In this document: positions 4,777 to 7,357 of the stretch, in pieces
Position numbering within the stretch: the stretch's first letter is position 1
Layout of the letters: the number at the start of each line of letters is the position of its first letter
Assembly (NCBI GenBank): GCA_038254365.1
Contig: JBBSGI010000106.1
Coordinates: 1 to 7,357, forward strand
DNA from: JAWWPG01 sp038254365
GTDB taxonomy: Bacteria > Actinomycetota > Actinomycetes > Propionibacteriales > Nocardioidaceae
DNA length: 7,357 nt
Reading direction: 5' to 3'
Program-made: the position numbers and the translations under genes
Notes under the pieces: model-generated
Databases searched by the model: none
What the model was told of the DNA's origin: nothing
The model's input: only the letters and a program-made list of their open reading frames with translations

Positions 4777-6846
4777 CTCGCCCAGTTCCGTCACGTGGGC
4801 CCCGGACGGGAGCTTGACCAGCACCTCGACGCGCCGGTCGAGGTTGCGGTGCATCAGATCGGCCGACCCGATCCAGGCCTCCGCCGCACCGCCGTTCGCG
4901 AACCAGTAGATCCTGCTGTGCTCGAGGAAGCGTCCCAGGATGCTGCGGACCGTGATGAGCTCCGACATGCCGGGCACGCCCGGGCGAAGCGCGCAGATGC
5001 CACGAATCCACAGGTCGACCGGGACGCCGCTCTGCGACGCGCGGTAGAAGGCGTCGATGAGTCCTTCGTCGACCAGCGAGTTGAGCTTGAACCGGATCCG
5101 CGCGGGACGCCCGGCCTCGTGGTGGTCGATCTCCCGCTTGACGAGCGCCAGCAGCCCCGACCGCACGGTCTGCGGCGCGACGAGCAGCTTCGCGTAGTCG
5201 CGCTTCAGGGCGAATCCAGACAGGTCGTTGAAGAGGTTCGCAATGTCGGCGGTGATGGCCGGGTCCTTGGTCAGCAGGCCGACATCCTCATAGTGCCTGG
5301 CCGTCTTCGGGTTGTAGTTCCCGGTCCCGATGTGGGCGTAGCGCCGGATCCCCTCGAGCTCGTCGCGGACCACCAGCGCCAGCTTGCAGTGCGTCTTGAG
5401 GCCCACCACGCCGTACACGACGTGGCAGCCGGCCTGCTCGAGCTTGCGCGCCCAGCGGATGTTGGCCTGCTCGTCGAATCGCGCTTTGATCTCCACCACC
5501 ACGAGCACCTGCTTGCCGGCCTCGGCGGCGTCGACGAGCGCGTCGATGATGGGGGAGTCGCCCGACGTCCGGTAGAGCATCTGCTTGATCGCCAGCACAT
5601 GCGGGTCGGCGGCGGCCTGCTCGAGGAAGCGCTGCACGCTGGTCGCGAACGAGTCGTAGGGATGGTGCAGCAGTACGTCGCGGCGGCTGAGCGCGCTGAA
5701 GATGTCGACCGGGCTCGACGACTCGACCTCCGCCAGGTGCGCGTGGGTGTGCGGGACGAACGCCGGGTACTTCAGCTCCGGCCTGTCCAGGTCGGCGATG
5801 CCGTGCAGGCCAGTCAGGTCCAGCGGACCGGGTAGGTGGACGACCTCGCGCTCGGAGATGTCGAGCTCCGATACCAGGAGCTCGAGCACGTGCGCGTCGA
5901 TCGACTCCTCGACCTCGAGCCGTACCGGGGAGCCGAAGCGCCGCCGCTGGAGTTCTTTCTCCAGAGCCTTGAGCAGGTTCTCGGCGTCGTCCTCCTCCAC
6001 CTCGAGATCCTCGTTGCGCGTCACGCGGAAGGTGTGGTGCTGAACCACGTCCATGCCGGGGAAGAGGTGGTCGAGATGCGCGGCGATCACGTCCTCCAGC
6101 GGCACGAACCGCTGCCCCCCCAGCGTCACGAAGCGCGGGAAGATCGGCGGGACCTTGACCCGCGCGAAGTGCTCCTTGCCGGTGTCGGGGTTGCAGAGCA
6201 GGACCGCCAGGTTGAGGGACAGCCCAGAGATGTAGGGGAACGGGTGCGCGGGGTCCACGGCCAGCGGCGTGAGCACCGGCCACACCCGCTCGGTGAACAG
6301 CTTCGTCATCTGCTGCTGCTCGGATGCGTCGAGCTCCTTCCAGCGCAGCAGGTAGATCCCGTTGTCGCTGAGCTCGCCCAGCACCTGCTCATGGAGCACG
6401 CTGGCGTGGCGCTGCATCAGCTGGCCCGACTCACGCCAGATCGACTCCAGCAGCTCCCGGGGCATCTTCTGGCTCGCCGCCCGTACGGCGACCCCGGCCT
6501 CGATCCGCCGCTTGAGCCCGGCCACCCGCACCATGAAGAACTCGTCGAGGTTGCTGGCGAAGATCGCCAGGAAGCGGGTCCGCTCGAGGAGGGGAAGGGT
6601 CGGGTCCTCCGCCAGCTCGAGCACCCGGCTGTTGAAGTGCAACCAGGAGACCTCCCGGTCCAGGAACCGGTCGTCGGGCAGGTCGTGGATCTCCGGCTGG
6701 TACGGCGGCTCGACGTCGAACGTGTCGATGGCGGTGGTCAGATGGGCTCGGTTGCGCGGACCCGCGTCGGCCGAGCCTGCAGTGGCGGCGGACAGTCCCG
6801 TGGTCCGGCTGCTGGCGTCGGCCGGGGCGATCGGCTCCGTTGACAT
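4774..6846 (-). CDS. ppk1: Polyphosphate kinase PPK1, ended early by an in-frame stop
   Basis: PPK1 reversibly polymerises the terminal phosphate of ATP into polyphosphate. The 690-residue product has a disordered N-terminal extension (1-55), the N domain opening FLDREVSWLHFNSRVLELA with SNLDEFFMVRVAGLKRR (about 61-114), the head domain (about 120-330), and the catalytic C1/C2 domains. Visible active-site parts are LYRTSGDSPI (about 425-433), KARFDEQANIRW (454-465), GLKTHCKL with the autophosphorylated histidine H486, and LEHSRIYWF with the second conserved histidine H643. The frame stops right after DRRVEVLVKLPSGAHVTELGE, about 55 residues short of the family's usual end; the missing part lies in frame downstream. 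Start ATG 6844-6846 has no strong Shine-Dalgarno sequence (AGGCGG is very close). Without the tail, the last part of the C2 domain is lost, which may impair folding; this is inference. Confidence 0.93.
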   Translation of the reverse strand: MSTEPIAPADASSRTTGLSAATAGSADAGPRNRAHLTTAIDTFDVEPPYQPEIHDLPDDRFLDREVSWLHFNSRVLELAEDPTLPLLERTRFLAIFASNLDEFFMVRVAGLKRRIEAGVAVRAASQKMPRELLESIWRESGQLMQRHASVLHEQVLGELSDNGIYLLRWKELDASEQQQMTKLFTERVWPVLTPLAVDPAHPFPYISGLSLNLAVLLCNPDTGKEHFARVKVPPIFPRFVTLGGQRFVPLEDVIAAHLDHLFPGMDVVQHHTFRVTRNEDLEVEEDDAENLLKALEKELQRRRFGSPVRLEVEESIDAHVLELLVSELDISEREVVHLPGPLDLTGLHGIADLDRPELKYPAFVPHTHAHLAEVESSSPVDIFSALSRRDVLLHHPYDSFATSVQRFLEQAAADPHVLAIKQMLYRTSGDSPIIDALVDAAEAGKQVLVVVEIKARFDEQANIRWARKLEQAGCHVVYGVVGLKTHCKLALVVRDELEGIRRYAHIGTGNYNPKTARHYEDVGLLTKDPAITADIANLFNDLSGFALKRDYAKLLVAPQTVRSGLLALVKREIDHHEAGRPARIRFKLNSLVDEGLIDAFYRASQSGVPVDLWIRGICALRPGVPGMSELITVRSILGRFLEHSRIYWFANGGAAEAWIGSADLMHRNLDRRVEVLVKLPSGAHVTELGE

Positions 6847-6859
6847 GCCGCCTATGGTG

Positions 6860-6875
6860 TCACCTCATGGTGAAC
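6860..6875 (-). promoter_or_regulatory. Inverted repeat with GTTCACC upstream of ppk1
   Basis: On the minus strand GTTCACC (6875-6869) is followed by ATGA and then GGTGA (6864-6860), giving a perfect TCACC-N4-GGTGA palindrome 13 bases before the ppk1 start codon. A second small palindrome, GGTGTCACC (6856-6864 on the plus strand), overlaps it. The position and the similarity to the repeat before the DUF47-pit operon suggest an operator, possibly phosphate-linked. No clear -10/-35 pair can be assigned. Confidence 0.35.
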
Positions 6876-6895
6876 GGCGCGTAACGTCGTACACC

Positions 6896-6930
6896 CCCGA
6901 CCATCCGAGACTTCCCGCCCGACCATCCGA
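6896..6930. repeat. 13-bp direct repeat in the mshD-ppk1 intergenic region
   Basis: CCCGACCATCCGA occurs at 6896-6908 and again, identically, at 6918-6930. The 22-base period is about two helical turns. The right copy ends one base before the mshD stop codon begins, and both lie upstream of ppk1. It could be a pair of regulator half-sites or a short duplication. Confidence 0.7.
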
Positions 6931-6931
6931 T

Positions 6932-7357
6932 TCAGTGGCGGTTGGCGTACATGGCGTCCACGGTGGTGGTCACGAAGCCCATCCGCTCGTAGAGGCCGAC
7001 CCCTGCTGCGTTGTCCCCGTCGACGTACAGCATGACTGCGCCCAGGCCGAGGTCGCGCAGGTGGTGAAGCCCGGTCAGCGTGAGCGCCTTGCCCAGCCCG
7101 AGGCCCTGCGCTGCCGGGTGGACTCCGATCGCGTAGACCTCCCCGATCGGCACGCCGCCGGCGATCTCACCGGCGGGGTGCACTTTCGTCCAGTGCGAGC
7201 CGAGCAGCGCCCCGTCGCGCTCCGCGAGGAAGAACCCGCCGCCGTCGAACCAAGGCTGCGAGATCCGGTGCCGCAGGTCCGCGACGGTCAGCTTGCCCTG
7301 CTCGGGGTGCGACGCGAAGGCCGCCGCGTTCAGCCGCACCCACGCCTCGTCGTCGGC
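6932..7357 (-). CDS. mshD: Mycothiol synthase MshD, C-terminal part (cut by window edge)
   Basis: The last 141 residues of a GNAT acetyltransferase are visible; the frame is open to the right edge, so the N-terminal half is missing. MshD transfers acetyl from acetyl-CoA to Cys-GlcN-Ins, the final step of mycothiol synthesis in the cytoplasm. The family has two tandem GNAT domains (about 300 residues), and this is the C-terminal, catalytic one. Supporting motifs are EAWVRLNAAAFASHPEQGKLT at its start (split as EAWVRLNAAAF and ASHPEQGKLT), PWFDGGGFFLA, SHWTKVHP, the acetyl-CoA loop VYAIGVHPAAQGLGLGKALT and the ending VMLYVDGDNAAGVGLYERMGF with TTTVDAMYANRH. GTG 7337-7339 is an internal valine, not the start, because conserved residues precede it. 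It lies 85 bases upstream of ppk1 on the same strand and may be co-transcribed. Confidence 0.9.
   Translation of the reverse strand, partial: ADDEAWVRLNAAAFASHPEQGKLTVADLRHRISQPWFDGGGFFLAERDGALLGSHWTKVHPAGEIAGGVPIGEVYAIGVHPAAQGLGLGKALTLTGLHHLRDLGLGAVMLYVDGDNAAGVGLYERMGFVTTTVDAMYANRH

Noticed and set aside
4468..5835. 455-codon plus-strand open frame opposite mutT1 and ppk1
   Set aside because: It is antisense to two well-recognised genes, has no recognisable domain, and is the mirror frame expected from G/C-ending codons in a high-GC genome.
6292..6298. Third GGTGAAC heptamer
   Set aside because: It lies inside ppk1 coding sequence with no partner repeat, so it is best explained as a chance occurrence.
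5836..6843. 335-codon plus-strand open frame opposite the ppk1 N-terminal half
   Set aside because: Mirror-frame shadow of ppk1, rich in His, Leu, Glu and Val with no domain; the PPK1 frame explains the region.

Overview
The window comes from a high-GC Gram-positive actinobacterium. The evidence is the strongly G/C-ending codons on the right-hand side, frequent GTG starts, and the C-terminal half of mycothiol synthase, since mycothiol is made only by actinobacteria. The gene set and protein style resemble Nocardioides and relatives (Propionibacteriales), but that placement is inference; no rRNA or other strong marker is present. I see no tRNA, rRNA, CRISPR array, insertion sequence or phage gene.

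Layout from left to right. (1) A minus-strand two-component system: an OmpR-family response regulator (696-1391), followed 5 bases later by its sensor histidine kinase (1-690, running off the left edge). A PhoB-style direct repeat lies upstream of the regulator. (2) A short plus-strand gene for a two-helix membrane protein resembling DUF3099 (1671-1871). (3) A plus-strand phosphate operon: a PhoU-like DUF47 protein (1985-2602) and a Pit-family low-affinity phosphate transporter (2664-3659). (4) A hairpin between convergent genes. (5) A minus-strand block read right to left: mycothiol synthase mshD (partial, 6932-7357), polyphosphate kinase ppk1 (4774-6846) and a MutT1-type Nudix plus histidine-phosphatase protein (3720-4595). 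The ppk1-mutT1 pairing also occurs in Mycobacterium tuberculosis.

The genes share a phosphate theme. Pit, with its DUF47 partner, brings in inorganic phosphate. PPK1 stores the terminal phosphate of ATP as polyphosphate. The MutT1-like protein cleans up oxidised nucleoside triphosphates and related molecules. Similar GTTCACC-containing inverted repeats sit in front of both the DUF47-pit operon and ppk1, which would fit shared control, though this is weakly supported.

The most striking observation is in ppk1. An in-frame TAG at 4774-4776 ends the protein at 690 residues, yet the same frame continues for 55 codons of PPK1-like tail to a second TAG 10 bases before mutT1. The undisturbed gene would encode about 746 residues, a normal actinobacterial PPK1 length. 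This is a nonsense mutation, a sequencing error or, less likely, programmed readthrough. I found no clearly new multi-gene system; the rest is a recognisable phosphate/housekeeping neighbourhood next to a two-component system of different codon use.
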